Positions 1-6,727 are shown, numbered from the stretch's first letter. The stretch is DNA of 14,732 nucleotides from Cyclobacteriaceae bacterium (GCA_019751475.1 JAIENH010000418.1:1-14732), one strand, 5' to 3'. A program made the numbers and translations. The notes: generated by a model from the sequence alone, not told the origin.

Positions 1-242
1 ATATGTTACAACTAGCTGTTGTAAAACTTCTGGAAGTAATCGGTGAGGCAAGTAATCATTTATCGAAAGAATTGAAGGACGAGTACAGTGAAATAGAATG
101 GAAATTGATTGTCGGCTCTCGAAACGTGCTAATCCACGAATATTTTTCTATTAGCTTCGATATTGTTTGGGAGGCTGTTCAAAAAGATATTCCTATTCTG
201 AAAAAGGACATTCATAAAATTATCAAGGGAAAGTTCAGTTAA
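1..242 (+). CDS. HepT-like (DUF86) ribonuclease toxin family protein, 5' partial
   Basis: About 79 C-terminal residues are visible, and the first in-window ATG (position 3) is probably internal because HepT/DUF86 proteins are usually about 110-120 residues. The helical segment around IGEASNHLS and the downstream RNVLIHEY (residues 40-47 from that ATG) match the family, and the latter is the R-x4-H-x-Y motif of HEPN-type HepT RNases. In characterised systems HepT is the toxin and a small nucleotidyltransferase, MntA, neutralises it by adding AMP to the motif tyrosine. The partner would lie upstream, outside the window. The gene ends in TAA and is more AT-rich than the dehydratase gene that follows 75 bp later. 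Family assignment is firm; toxin activity is inferred from the intact motif. Confidence 0.8.
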   Translation, partial: MLQLAVVKLLEVIGEASNHLSKELKDEYSEIEWKLIVGSRNVLIHEYFSISFDIVWEAVQKDIPILKKDIHKIIKGKFS

Positions 243-317
243 CGATCATCCTAAAAATATCTGGGATAGTCTAAGTATCGCTTCTTTTTCTACCTTTCAG
301 GTCTTGTCACCATCTTC

Positions 318-1268
318 ATGACACGCCTTGAAAAAATCATGGATGCGGAGAAGCGCATCCGGCCTTACCTCCGCGAGACACCGCTGGAATATTCATACGC
401 CCTGCGCAAACTCACCGGGGCCGATGCTTATTTGAAATTAGAAAACCTGCAACTTACCGGCTCTTTCAAAGCGCGCGGAGCACTCAATAAAATACTTTCG
501 TTAAAAAATTCAACGGCCAAAATTGTAACAGCCTCCACCGGCAACCACGGACTGGGCGTGGCCCATGCACTGTTGGTAGTGGAAAAAAATGGCACCATCT
601 ACCTGCCCATGAATGCCTCCCCTGCCAAAGTAGATGCCATCAAGATGCGCGGTGTGCCCGTGGAGTTTTATGGCAACAACTGCGATGAGACCGAGCGCTA
701 CGTGCGAAGTTTGTCGGAAACAACTGACCAGGTATATGTGTCGCCTTACAACGATGAAGACGTGATGGCTGGCCAGGGAAGTATTGGTGTTGAGTTGCTG
801 CGGCAACTGCCGTCACTGCAAGCGGTGTTTATATCGGTGGGCGGTGGCGGACTGATTGCCGGCATTGCCTCGTATCTGAAAGCCATCAAACCAGACATTG
901 AGGTAATCGGGTGCTTGCCAGAAAATGCTCCGGTGATGTATGAGTGCATAAAAGCAGGAAAGATCATTGACGTGAAAGAAAAGCCCACGCTCTCAGACGC
1001 CACAGCAGGAGGTATTGAAGCGGGATCCATCACGTTTGAAATCTGCCAGCAATGTGTGGACACGTGGACGCTAGTAAGCGAAGAGGAAATACGGGAGGCC
1101 ATGCGCCTGGTGGTGAAGCACCATCACCTTTTGGTGGAAGGCTCGGCCGGAGTGGCCCTGGCAGCGCTGCTGAAAGAAAAAGAAACCTACCGGGAAAAAC
1201 AGGTGGCCGTGCTTTTGTGCGGAGGCAATATGAGTGAGGCAGTGATGAAAAATATTATTTGCGGATGA
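318..1268 (+). CDS. PLP-dependent threonine/serine dehydratase-like enzyme
   Basis: A 316-residue fold-type II PLP enzyme. The Schiff-base lysine is K51 in GSFKARGA; S73-TGNHG-78 is the substrate-carboxylate loop; GGGGL at 175-179 is the phosphate-binding glycine loop; CGGN at 301-304 supplies the Cys/Ser that usually contacts the PLP pyridine nitrogen. The length fits the catabolic dehydratase/serine racemase group, with no C-terminal ACT domain, so it is probably not the allosteric biosynthetic IlvA. The likely reaction is deamination of L-threonine or L-serine to the 2-oxo acid in the cytoplasm, but racemase or other beta-elimination activity cannot be excluded. Start ATG at 318 has no Shine-Dalgarno, normal for Bacteroidota. 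The gene is GC-richer than its flanks and appears monocistronic. It ends in TGA. Confidence 0.88.
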   Translation: MTRLEKIMDAEKRIRPYLRETPLEYSYALRKLTGADAYLKLENLQLTGSFKARGALNKILSLKNSTAKIVTASTGNHGLGVAHALLVVEKNGTIYLPMNASPAKVDAIKMRGVPVEFYGNNCDETERYVRSLSETTDQVYVSPYNDEDVMAGQGSIGVELLRQLPSLQAVFISVGGGGLIAGIASYLKAIKPDIEVIGCLPENAPVMYECIKAGKIIDVKEKPTLSDATAGGIEAGSITFEICQQCVDTWTLVSEEEIREAMRLVVKHHHLLVEGSAGVALAALLKEKETYREKQVAVLLCGGNMSEAVMKNIICG

Positions 1269-1383
1269 ATCTCTCCGTTTCTGTTTTTAATGATTCTGAA
1301 AGCTCTGGCAAAGGTAGATTTAAGTCGCCAACTACTTGAAGTTCGGCTAGGATAGATTCAAGTTGCGCAAGTTCGTATTTCAA
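1255..1383 (-). CDS. doubtful small ORF, 42 codons (possible gene remnant)
   Basis: A minus-strand frame from TTG (1383) to TAA (1255) encodes a glutamate/leucine-rich amphipathic peptide containing ESILAELQVVGDLNLPLPEL, which looks more protein-like than random frames nearby. A stop lies two codons upstream of the TTG. An ATG at 1388-1390 is out of frame by one base, so a single indel in the GAAATAC stretch would join ATG-AAG-ATT-GAA to this frame. It overlaps the last 14 bp of the dehydratase gene tail to tail. I do not recognise a family. It may be a real small protein, a frameshifted one, the tail of a lost gene, or chance. Confidence 0.2.
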   Translation of the reverse strand: MKYELAQLESILAELQVVGDLNLPLPELSESLKTETERFIRK

Positions 1384-1516
1384 TCTTCATCCGTTATATA
1401 CGTTAAGGGGTTTAGTAAAAGACCATTTAGCTACGTCAATAGAAAAGACTTTGATTTACTTTTGGGGTTTGGATGAAGAGAAATACATTTAATTCTTGGC
1501 ACAATAACTTTGACTT
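1384..1516. other. intergenic spacer with no recognised gene
   Basis: With the doubtful small ORF, the gap between the dehydratase and the AhpD-like gene is 248 bp. A weak inverted repeat (ACTTGAA 1334-1340 with TTCAAGT 1357-1363, 16-nt spacer) lies in its left half. I see no convincing terminator with a T-run, no promoter, and no RNA gene. Confidence 0.4.
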
Positions 1517-2053
1517 TCACTTCTTTGGCAGAGCCAAGTTATCAGAAGTAAAACCAAGTGGCTTGGCTTGCATGTTGAAGTAATTTTCTGAGGCACATAC
1601 CCACGTGATTTCTACCATCTGCTTTTCGTTGAAATAGGTTTTGAGTTTATCGAAGGTTTCTTGTGTGGCGGTTTTGGTGAGGCTGATTTGCTCGACATAA
1701 TCCAGGATTGCTTTCTCTTTGTCAGAATAATTAGGGCTATTGCGGAAGTTGAACATGTCTTTCAATCTATTAAGGTCCCACTTTTCTTTGACTGACATAT
1801 ACTCGATGGCGTTTGCACAAAACTTGCAATCGTTTAGGTGGGATACATAGTTGCGAATGAGCAAATTGGTATCGCGGTCGATGGATAGCTTTTTATCTGC
1901 ACTAAGGATTTTTATGGCCACTGAAAAAATAGCTGAACTGCGAGAGTAGATGACCAGTAGCGGAGAAACTACTTTGCCAAACTGCCGCTTGGACATGAAG
2001 TAGGCAAGTTTTAAAAAGAGTGATGACGGAGATTGGATCGGTTCGAGGCGCAT
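1517..2053 (-). CDS. AhpD-like carboxymuconolactone decarboxylase family protein
   Basis: A 178-residue, all-helical protein of the AhpD/CMD superfamily. The redox-type motif is C76-K-F-C79 in HLNDCKFCANAIEYM, where AhpD enzymes carry E-x11-C-x2-C-x3-H. Both cysteines are present, but the proton-relay histidine position is isoleucine (83) and the glutamate position (64) is leucine. Relatives reduce peroxides through the cysteine pair; with both relay residues absent, peroxidase activity is uncertain, and a thiol-redox or structural role is possible. There is no signal peptide, so it is cytoplasmic. The ATG at 2051-2053 has its own promoter region with a perfect 16-bp palindrome centred 57 bp upstream, so it is probably a member of the Crp/Fnr-linked group described here. 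The gene points away from the dehydratase tail to tail. Confidence 0.75.
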   Translation of the reverse strand: MRLEPIQSPSSLFLKLAYFMSKRQFGKVVSPLLVIYSRSSAIFSVAIKILSADKKLSIDRDTNLLIRNYVSHLNDCKFCANAIEYMSVKEKWDLNRLKDMFNFRNSPNYSDKEKAILDYVEQISLTKTATQETFDKLKTYFNEKQMVEITWVCASENYFNMQAKPLGFTSDNLALPKK

Positions 2054-2102
2054 AGTGTTGAATGTTTATACAGCAACATTATGCGAGGATTGAATAACTT
2101 CC

Positions 2103-2118
2103 TTTGACAATTGTCAAA
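2103..2118. promoter_or_regulatory. palindromic operator, copy 1 (Crp/Fnr-type site)
   Basis: TTTGACAATTGTCAAA is a perfect 16-bp palindrome with the FNR-like core TTGAC-N4-GTCAA. Its centre is 57 bp upstream of the AhpD-like ATG. On the minus strand a -7-like box TAATGTTG (2074-2081; Bacteroidota consensus TAnnTTTG, one mismatch) begins 29 nt downstream of the centre, placing the operator near -41 relative to the expected transcript start. This is the usual position for class II activation by Crp/Fnr proteins. Confidence 0.65.
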
Positions 2119-2138
2119 ATCGAATTACAAAAAAACCA

Positions 2139-2584
2139 CTACACCAGAACCCGTGACTTTTTTCGATGGTAGTAAAGCAAACTGAAAAGGAATGCCACAA
2201 ACCCGATGCAAAACCAGAAATCCCAAAACAAAAATGAGTTAAGAACTACCGTACCCTCCAAGACCATGCGGATAATTGAATGAGCGCACCCGATGTCCTT
2301 AGCGCTAACAAGATTATGTATAACCACCCCGCTATAAGTACAGGTTTGTGCCACTTTAACTTTCGGTGTTCGGCTGTAAGCCCGAGCGCAATGAACATAC
2401 CGATGAAACACGCCAGTGCCGCGAACAAGTTGTAATACCAAAACCATGTGCGAGTAAACGCTTGCGCTGCGCCCTCAGCAGGTAAGCCTATGTAATATCC
2501 GAACAGCCAAAGTATGTGAACTACTCCGAAAACTATGCACCAGCCAATGGTGAGGTATTTGATGAAAACGGGGTTGAGTCTCAT
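2139..2584 (-). pseudogene. DUF3995-like four-helix membrane protein, frameshifted
   Basis: Two overlapping minus-strand frames together form one small integral membrane protein of about 148 residues. The first frame (ATG 2584, stop 2246) has helices near YLTIGWCIVFGVVHILWLFG, YYNLFAALACFIGMFIALGL and LIAGWLYIILLALRTSGALI. It then degrades into a short tryptophan/arginine tail. The second frame, shifted by -1, resumes with IIRMVLEGTVVLNSFLF and a fourth helix WFCIGFVAFLFSLLYYHRKK ending at 2139. The break lies roughly between 2255 and 2290, with no obvious slippery heptamer, so programmed frameshifting is unlikely. The VHxxW...G...GLP pattern near the N-terminus resembles DUF3995 proteins, whose function is unknown. 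It is either a genuine one-base deletion or a sequencing error. It has its own palindrome-bearing promoter and is divergent from the AraC gene at 2698. Confidence 0.6.
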
Positions 2585-2628
2585 GGAAAAAATTTAGACC
2601 CAAATTTGAGGTGAGATAAGGAATTTCG

Positions 2629-2646
2629 TTTTGATAATTGTCAAAA
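2629..2646. promoter_or_regulatory. palindromic operator, copy 2 (Crp/Fnr-type site)
   Basis: TTTTGATAATTGTCAAAA is an 18-bp palindrome with one mismatched pair, in the divergent spacer between the DUF3995-like gene and the AraC gene. Its centre is about 53 bp upstream of the minus-strand ATG (2584). On the minus strand a -7-like box CAAATTTG (2601-2608) begins exactly 29 nt from the centre, as at copy 1. On the plus strand no box occurs at that spacing, so the leftward gene is the better target. Confidence 0.6.
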
Positions 2647-2679
2647 TCGTATGGTGTCAAAATATATGAAAGAGTTTTT

Positions 2680-2687
2680 TATCTTTC
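2680..2687 (+). promoter_or_regulatory. possible -7 box for the AraC gene
   Basis: TATCTTTC matches the Bacteroidota -7 consensus TAnnTTTG at all but the last base and lies 10 bp before the AraC start at 2698. No clear -33 TTTG was found at the usual distance, and the leader would be very short, so this is a weak call. Confidence 0.25.
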
Positions 2688-2697
2688 GCACTAGTTT

Positions 2698-3471
2698 ATG
2701 ACAATCAATCAATACAGTCCATCAGAGCCACTCAAGCCCTTTATTAAGGTTTACAAAGTTATTGAGAGCGATGAGGAAATTACTAATCGAGTGTTGCCCT
2801 CCACTTCGTTTGTATTGGCCATTCGGTTTAGGGGTAATATATCGTATGTAAATGATTCTAATAAAGTTGCGCTACCTCTTTGTACGCTTTCTGGTTTGAG
2901 GAAAACAGTCAGGTTTATTCAGTATGCACCTAGCAGTGCTTGCATTGTTGTACTCTTTACCGAATTGGGTGCGTCTCTATTTTTTCGAGAACCTCTTGAC
3001 GATTTCTTTGAACAAAGTATTTCATTGGATTATGTGTTACCGACTCACGAAGTAGCTGAGTTGATTGAACAAATTGATGGCGCATGTGATACTAAAGAGC
3101 GCATTGATGCGGTTGACGCATTTCTACTGTCGAAGCTTGTTCACTCAAAACAAGATATGCTTGTCAGCCAAGCGATAAAAGACATACACGCTGAACGGGG
3201 AATACTTAGTATAAACTCCCTTGCTGCGAGTTTAGCCATTAGTCAAGATGTGTTGGAGAAGCGCTTTCGAAAGGCAACCGGAGCAACGCCCAAACAATTT
3301 GCTTCCATTGTTCGAATGGATAATCTTATCAGGCACGTGGCAAAACAACCTTCTATTCTGGATAAAGTTTTTGAGGGCGGATATTATGACCAGGCACACT
3401 TCAGCAAAGAGTTTAAAGTATTCACCGGGCTTACCCCAAAGCACTTTTTTCAATCGGCTGTTTTTTGGTAG
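2698..3471 (+). CDS. AraC-family transcriptional regulator (DUF6597-type N-terminus)
   Basis: A 257-residue cytoplasmic regulator. Residues 1 to about 140 match the short beta-rich N-terminal sensor of DUF6597-type AraC proteins (start YSPSEPLKPFIKVYKVIES; VLPSTSFVLAIRF is typical). The two helix-turn-helix units lie at about 160-255, with SINSLAASLAISQDVLEKRF as the first HTH, followed by GATPKQFASIVRM and the signature GYYDQAHFSKEFKVFTGLTP. The effector is unknown. The ATG at 2698 sits just after a weak -7 box. The secreted ABM-like gene follows after 65 bp on the same strand and may be co-transcribed. It diverges from the DUF3995-like gene across a spacer holding palindrome copy 2. Family is clear; targets are inferred to be local. 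Confidence 0.85.
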   Translation: MTINQYSPSEPLKPFIKVYKVIESDEEITNRVLPSTSFVLAIRFRGNISYVNDSNKVALPLCTLSGLRKTVRFIQYAPSSACIVVLFTELGASLFFREPLDDFFEQSISLDYVLPTHEVAELIEQIDGACDTKERIDAVDAFLLSKLVHSKQDMLVSQAIKDIHAERGILSINSLAASLAISQDVLEKRFRKATGATPKQFASIVRMDNLIRHVAKQPSILDKVFEGGYYDQAHFSKEFKVFTGLTPKHFFQSAVFW

Positions 3472-3536
3472 CCATTGATTTTTTACAAGAATTAGTCTTA
3501 AAAAGACCTGATTCTTGCAGAGAAAATTTACACATA

Positions 3537-3956
3537 ATGAAATCCATCTGCAAACTCTGTCTTATCATCGCCATGATGACAAGCATTAGTGCCTTTTGTC
3601 AAAATCAATCAGCTAAAGAAGTTATGAGCAAGCCGAACCATGAATCAGTAGTTTACTTTGTCGACAAGTTTTCAGTGCCACGTGCGTCCTTTGAAGAATT
3701 TGAAAAACAAATGCAATACAACCGAAGCTTTGTGCGAAGTATATCAGGATTATTGAGCGACCAAGCTATGATTGGTAAAGACGCTGAGGGCAATGTAACA
3801 GTTCTTACCATTGCTACCTGGGAGAGCAAAGAGCATCTAGAAAAGGCAAAGGCATTAGTGCAAGGTGAGTTTAAAAGGATAAACTTTAACCCTGTTGATT
3901 TTTTTCAACGATTGAATGTGAAAATGGAGAGGCAGGTTTATATGCCCTATCAATAA
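3537..3956 (+). CDS. secreted ABM-like (dimeric alpha/beta barrel) protein
   Basis: The chosen ATG at 3537 gives 139 residues beginning with a clear signal peptide (MKSICKLCLIIAMMTSISAFC, charged then hydrophobic), probably cut after A or C near residue 21. An in-frame ATG at 3465 would overlap the AraC gene and bury this signal, so it was rejected. The mature part has the pattern of antibiotic-biosynthesis-monooxygenase/dimeric alpha-beta barrel proteins: VYFVDKFSVP strand, FEEFEKQMQYNRSFVRSI helix, VTVLTIATWESKEHLEKAKA strand and helix. The family includes small cofactor-free oxygenases and haem-degrading enzymes; the substrate cannot be read here. It is expected to act in the periplasm. 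Its stop lies 1 bp from the stop of the convergent Crp/Fnr gene, leaving no room for a separate terminator. Confidence 0.65.
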   Translation: MKSICKLCLIIAMMTSISAFCQNQSAKEVMSKPNHESVVYFVDKFSVPRASFEEFEKQMQYNRSFVRSISGLLSDQAMIGKDAEGNVTVLTIATWESKEHLEKAKALVQGEFKRINFNPVDFFQRLNVKMERQVYMPYQ

Positions 3957-3957
3957 A

Positions 3958-4521
3958 TCAAATCTGCGCCCGTATTCTACTCAACGTCTCCTGTGTAATT
4001 CCAAGAAAAGAAGCAATGATACCAAGCGGCACACGCTGTAGGGCAGATGGATTTCGGTCAACGAATTTTTTATAGCGTTCGGTGGCTGTAGCAAAGTGGA
4101 GGTCATCGAAGCGTTGTTGAAGCTGCACGATGCCAAAGTTCGACCACAGCCGTCCCAAAGTTTCGATATCATGATGCTTGTGGTACAATTGCTCTAATTC
4201 GTAATAAGGAATTTCTACAATCGTGCTGTCTTCCAATAGTTCAATGCCTCGCCTATCCGGAAGACGCGTGATGAAACTGATGACCGAAACGGCAAACGTA
4301 TTTTCCAAGCTAATCCAATCCGTTACGTCTTTGCCATCCTTGATGTAGAATGTGCGTGTGAGTCCTTCCTGAATAAAAAATAGGTGATTGCAAACTGCAC
4401 CCGCATGTAGTAAGGTATAGCCTTTGGGCAACTGACGTGTTTTAGTGATGGCGCCAAACGCATGTTTGCTTTCTAGCGATAGTGGGGAAATTTGCTCAAG
4501 CACATGAAATAAATTGTCCAT
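3958..4521 (-). CDS. Crp/Fnr-family transcriptional regulator
   Basis: A 187-residue regulator: cyclic-nucleotide-binding-like beta barrel at about 20-110 (LPKGYTLLHAGAVCNHLFFI, EGLTRTFYIKDGK), a dimerisation helix at about 118-140, and a C-terminal HTH at 160-187 with no wing beyond it, usual for this Bacteroidota subgroup. The recognition helix T176-QETLSRIRAQI has E178, S181 and R182, the E..SR pattern by which E. coli FNR reads TTGA half-sites. Only one cysteine (C44) is present, so there is no oxygen-sensing Fe-S cluster, and the phosphate-binding cassette residues of CRP are not recognisable. The signal is therefore unknown. Start: ATG 4521 (ATG 4542 also possible); a longer TTG frame from 4587 would run into the operator. 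The perfect palindrome lies 66 bp upstream, suggesting autoregulation. Confidence 0.85.
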   Translation of the reverse strand: MDNLFHVLEQISPLSLESKHAFGAITKTRQLPKGYTLLHAGAVCNHLFFIQEGLTRTFYIKDGKDVTDWISLENTFAVSVISFITRLPDRRGIELLEDSTIVEIPYYELEQLYHKHHDIETLGRLWSNFGIVQLQQRFDDLHFATATERYKKFVDRNPSALQRVPLGIIASFLGITQETLSRIRAQI

Positions 4522-4578
4522 TAAAGAGGCCTGTAAGAGCATTCGAAAACTTCTGAAAGATACGTGAAGTGCGTTGCT

Positions 4579-4596
4579 TTTTGACAATTGTCAAAA
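4579..4596. promoter_or_regulatory. palindromic operator, copy 3 (perfect; beside the crp/fnr gene)
   Basis: TTTTGACAATTGTCAAAA is a perfect 18-bp palindrome, the best of the four copies, in the divergent spacer between the Crp/Fnr gene (minus) and the methyltransferase gene (plus). On the plus strand a -7-like CTCTTTTG (4617-4624) begins 29 nt from the centre, the same distance as at the other copies, although only its TTTG half fits the consensus. On the minus strand the nearest box is TATCTTTC at 25 nt. It may therefore control both directions: activation of the methyltransferase-hydrolase pair and autoregulation. Confidence 0.7.
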
Positions 4597-4668
4597 GAAG
4601 AGTCTTCAAAATCTTGCTCTTTTGATGTTGCGTCCTGCAGTTGCTCTTGATGCCATCCATATTGAAAC

Positions 4669-5316
4669 ATGAATTCTTTTGCAGATACACAAACGATTAT
4701 ACGGTGTTATGATAAGACAGCTATACACTATGCATCAAAATTCAGTGATGAACTAAGCAAAAAATTCTTTGAGCGAACTTACTTAAAAGCCTTTGCTGAC
4801 AGATACCAAAGTATGAATGCCTGTCTGTTGGATGCGGGATGTTGAATTGGACACATCTCCAAGTATCTGGCTGACTACGGATTTAAAACTATTGGTGTAG
4901 ACCTCTCACCGCGAATGATACAAAAAGCCAACGAGTTGTATCCTGGTGTCTCGTTTGAGGTGGCGGACATGCGAGCCATGCGATTTCCCGATGGGTATTT
5001 CTCAGGTGTGCTGGCCTTGTATTCCATAATCCATTTTGATTATCAGACTATAAACGATGTCTTTACGGAAATCAATAGGGTACTGATTGGAAGAGGTGGC
5101 TTCTTACTCTCATTCCATCTGGGCAATGAAGTAATGACACGCCATGAGTTTTTAGGAGAAGCCGTGACCATTGACCTTCACTTGCTTCAAGTAGAGCAGA
5201 TTCGCCAGTTACTTGTGACCAATGGGTTCAACGTGATTGAAATTATTGAGCGTTATCCTAATCCTGAAATAGAGTACCCAAGCAAGCGGGCTTATTTATT
5301 GGCAACGAAGTTATAG
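4669..5316 (+). pseudogene. class I SAM-dependent methyltransferase with in-frame TGA
   Basis: One continuous frame of 215 codons from ATG 4669 to TAG 5316 is interrupted only by TGA at 4843-4845 (codon 59). The surrounding sequence reads LLDAGC-stop-IGHISKYLADYG, where class I methyltransferases have the SAM-binding motif I DAGCGxGhxxxxLA. The stop thus replaces the motif's second glycine, one base (GGA to TGA) away. Beyond it the domain is intact: GVDLS (motif II, acidic residue for ribose), VADMRAMRFPDGYFSGVLALYSIIHF (motifs III-IV region) and a normal C-terminus. As written, only a 58-residue fragment or an internal start at 4915 lacking motif I could be made, neither able to bind SAM. 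Neighbouring genes use TGA as stop. It is 3 bp upstream of the hydrolase gene, so they form an operon. Confidence 0.75.
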
Positions 5317-5319
5317 AAG

Positions 5320-6204
5320 ATGAAGACATTTATTGGTAAACTCATTGGCTTGTACCTAAACTTACTTGCAGTGATAGCTCCACGAAAAGCTGCCATTAAA
5401 GGGTTTGCCTTGTTCTGCCATCCCTTTCGTGGAAAGTTGAAAGACTATCATCATTCTTTTTTTAATAGTGCGGAGAAGTTTGATTTTATGGTTCATGATG
5501 AAAAAATTCAAGCCTATCGCTGGGGCAATGGTGCAAAGAAGGTTTTGTTTTTGCACGGATGGCAGAGCCATAGTTTTCGGTGGAGGAATTACATCGAGGC
5601 ACTCGATAAATCAACGCATACCCTATTTGCAATGGATGCGCCCGCCCACGGCTTGAGTACGGGCAAGGCAATGACGATACCTCTTTATTGCGAAGCGATA
5701 CTAAAACTGATAGCTGTATCAGGTAAACCCGATGTGGTGGTTGCACATTCAGCTGGAAGTTTTACTTCTATTTACACCTTCCATCATTACCCTGCCCTCT
5801 CACCCTTGAAAATGGTGGCTATGGCACCGCCTGGAGAAGCGGAAGAGATGGTCGAGTTTTTCAAAAGTAAACTTGGGCTAAGCCATCGATGCCTGAACCT
5901 GATTCTTCAACAATTTGAAAAAACAGTCAACCAATTACCAAGTTATTTCTCCGCCCCATACTTTGCTGCTTCGCTGAAGTTTCCAGGATTGATTATACAT
6001 GATGAGAAAGATGACGAAACGCCTGTGGAGAATTCTAAAAACATTCACCGAGCTTGGAAAGGCTCGCGACTGATGTTGACAAAAGGCAACGGTCACAACC
6101 TGAAATCACCTGATGTACTAAAAGCAGTTTTGGATTTTATCCAAAGTGAAGACAACATGCATAATAAAAACGGAGCCGCTGTTATCAGCAAACAAACTAA
6201 GTGA
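5320..6204 (+). CDS. alpha/beta hydrolase
   Basis: A 294-residue alpha/beta-hydrolase fold enzyme. Visible elements: oxyanion-hole HGW at 79-81, DAPAHGLS at 106-113, nucleophile elbow A142-H-S144-A-G146 with catalytic Ser144, the acid probably D231 in HDEKDDETP, and His259 in GNGHN. The triad is complete, so the enzyme should be active on an ester or similar bond; the substrate is not evident. The N-terminal 30 residues contain one hydrophobic stretch (IGLYLNLLAVIA) that could be a membrane anchor, and a cap helix region spans about 170-210. The gene starts 3 bp after the methyltransferase stop and should share its palindrome-containing promoter. The stop is TGA. Confidence 0.82.
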   Translation: MKTFIGKLIGLYLNLLAVIAPRKAAIKGFALFCHPFRGKLKDYHHSFFNSAEKFDFMVHDEKIQAYRWGNGAKKVLFLHGWQSHSFRWRNYIEALDKSTHTLFAMDAPAHGLSTGKAMTIPLYCEAILKLIAVSGKPDVVVAHSAGSFTSIYTFHHYPALSPLKMVAMAPPGEAEEMVEFFKSKLGLSHRCLNLILQQFEKTVNQLPSYFSAPYFAASLKFPGLIIHDEKDDETPVENSKNIHRAWKGSRLMLTKGNGHNLKSPDVLKAVLDFIQSEDNMHNKNGAAVISKQTK

Positions 6205-6265
6205 GGATGAAACGCTACGCAGCTGCTATTAACTACAAACAAATTGGTTGGAATCTTTGGTTTTA

Positions 6266-6724
6266 TCAAAAACCATCTCGCACATCCCAGCTTTCTAGAT
6301 TTAACTTGTTGAGGTCATCCCTCACCCTGTCGATGGAGATGCTACCTGCACCACTGAAAAGCAGAAAGAGTGAACCCGCTAGCATTGTTATTGCCGGAAA
6401 GGTATTTGTGTATGTATCACCTATATGAACGAAGCCAATAGCACAGATGAAGTTAATGACCATCACTATTCCGGCCGCGTGTGTTAAGAAGCCAAGTATG
6501 AAAAGTAAGCCGCAAATGAATTGACAGTAGGCAGACAGGTAAGCTGAGAAGAATGGAAAAGGAATGCCTTGTGTTTGAAACCAACCGCCAATGCCCTGCA
6601 TGGCTTCTGCACTAAAAATTTTATCGTGCGTGCCGTAGACAAGGTGAAAGCCAATGAGTAAACGAATGAACACCGGAGCGAAAGGACTGAGTCGTTCGAA
6701 GAAAGCATTAAAGTTTTTATGCAT
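6266..6724 (-). CDS. DoxX family membrane protein
   Basis: A 152-residue, four-helix integral membrane protein. It has the DoxX pattern: first helix FIRLLIGFHLVYGTHDKI, an amphipathic loop GGWFQTQGIPFP, second helix AYCQFICGLLFILGFLTHAAG, third VMVINFICAIGFVHIG, fourth AITMLAGSLFLLFSGAG. DoxX proteins are linked in various bacteria to quinone- or thiol-dependent redox complexes, often beside oxidoreductases; no catalytic residues are defined. It lies 3 bp downstream of the NIPSNAP-SnoaL gene and is the second gene of that operon. Its stop codon is convergent with the alpha/beta hydrolase, 61 bp away. Confidence 0.82.
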   Translation of the reverse strand: MHKNFNAFFERLSPFAPVFIRLLIGFHLVYGTHDKIFSAEAMQGIGGWFQTQGIPFPFFSAYLSAYCQFICGLLFILGFLTHAAGIVMVINFICAIGFVHIGDTYTNTFPAITMLAGSLFLLFSGAGSISIDRVRDDLNKLNLESWDVRDGF

Positions 6725-6727
6725 CGG

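Noticed and set aside
510..1237. Several open frames inside and antisense to the dehydratase gene (510-806 and 746-1102 minus, 1052-1237 plus).
   Set aside because: They lie wholly within a well-supported enzyme gene of high GC content, and their translations show no recognisable domain.
3465..3536. Upstream ATG for the secreted ABM-like protein.
   Set aside because: It overlaps the AraC stop and puts 24 residues before an obvious signal peptide.
4522..4587. N-terminal extension of the Crp/Fnr protein from a TTG at 4587.
   Set aside because: It would place the coding region inside the perfect palindrome, uses a rare start, and adds residues not typical of the family; ATG 4521 gives the normal N-terminus.
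4843..4845. TGA read as glycine or selenocysteine (recoding).
   Set aside because: Other genes in the window end in TGA, so a code with TGA as glycine is unlikely; the position needs glycine, not selenocysteine. A point mutation or sequencing error is simpler.
6258..6275. TGGTTTT/AAAACCA inverted repeat between the hydrolase and DoxX ends, as a bidirectional terminator.
   Set aside because: The 7-bp stem has only two GC pairs at one end plus A/T pairs, and it overlaps the DoxX stop codon; too weak to call.
6201..6428. Plus-strand open frame overlapping the hydrolase end and the DoxX gene.
   Set aside because: It is mostly antisense to DoxX, and its translation lacks any domain pattern.
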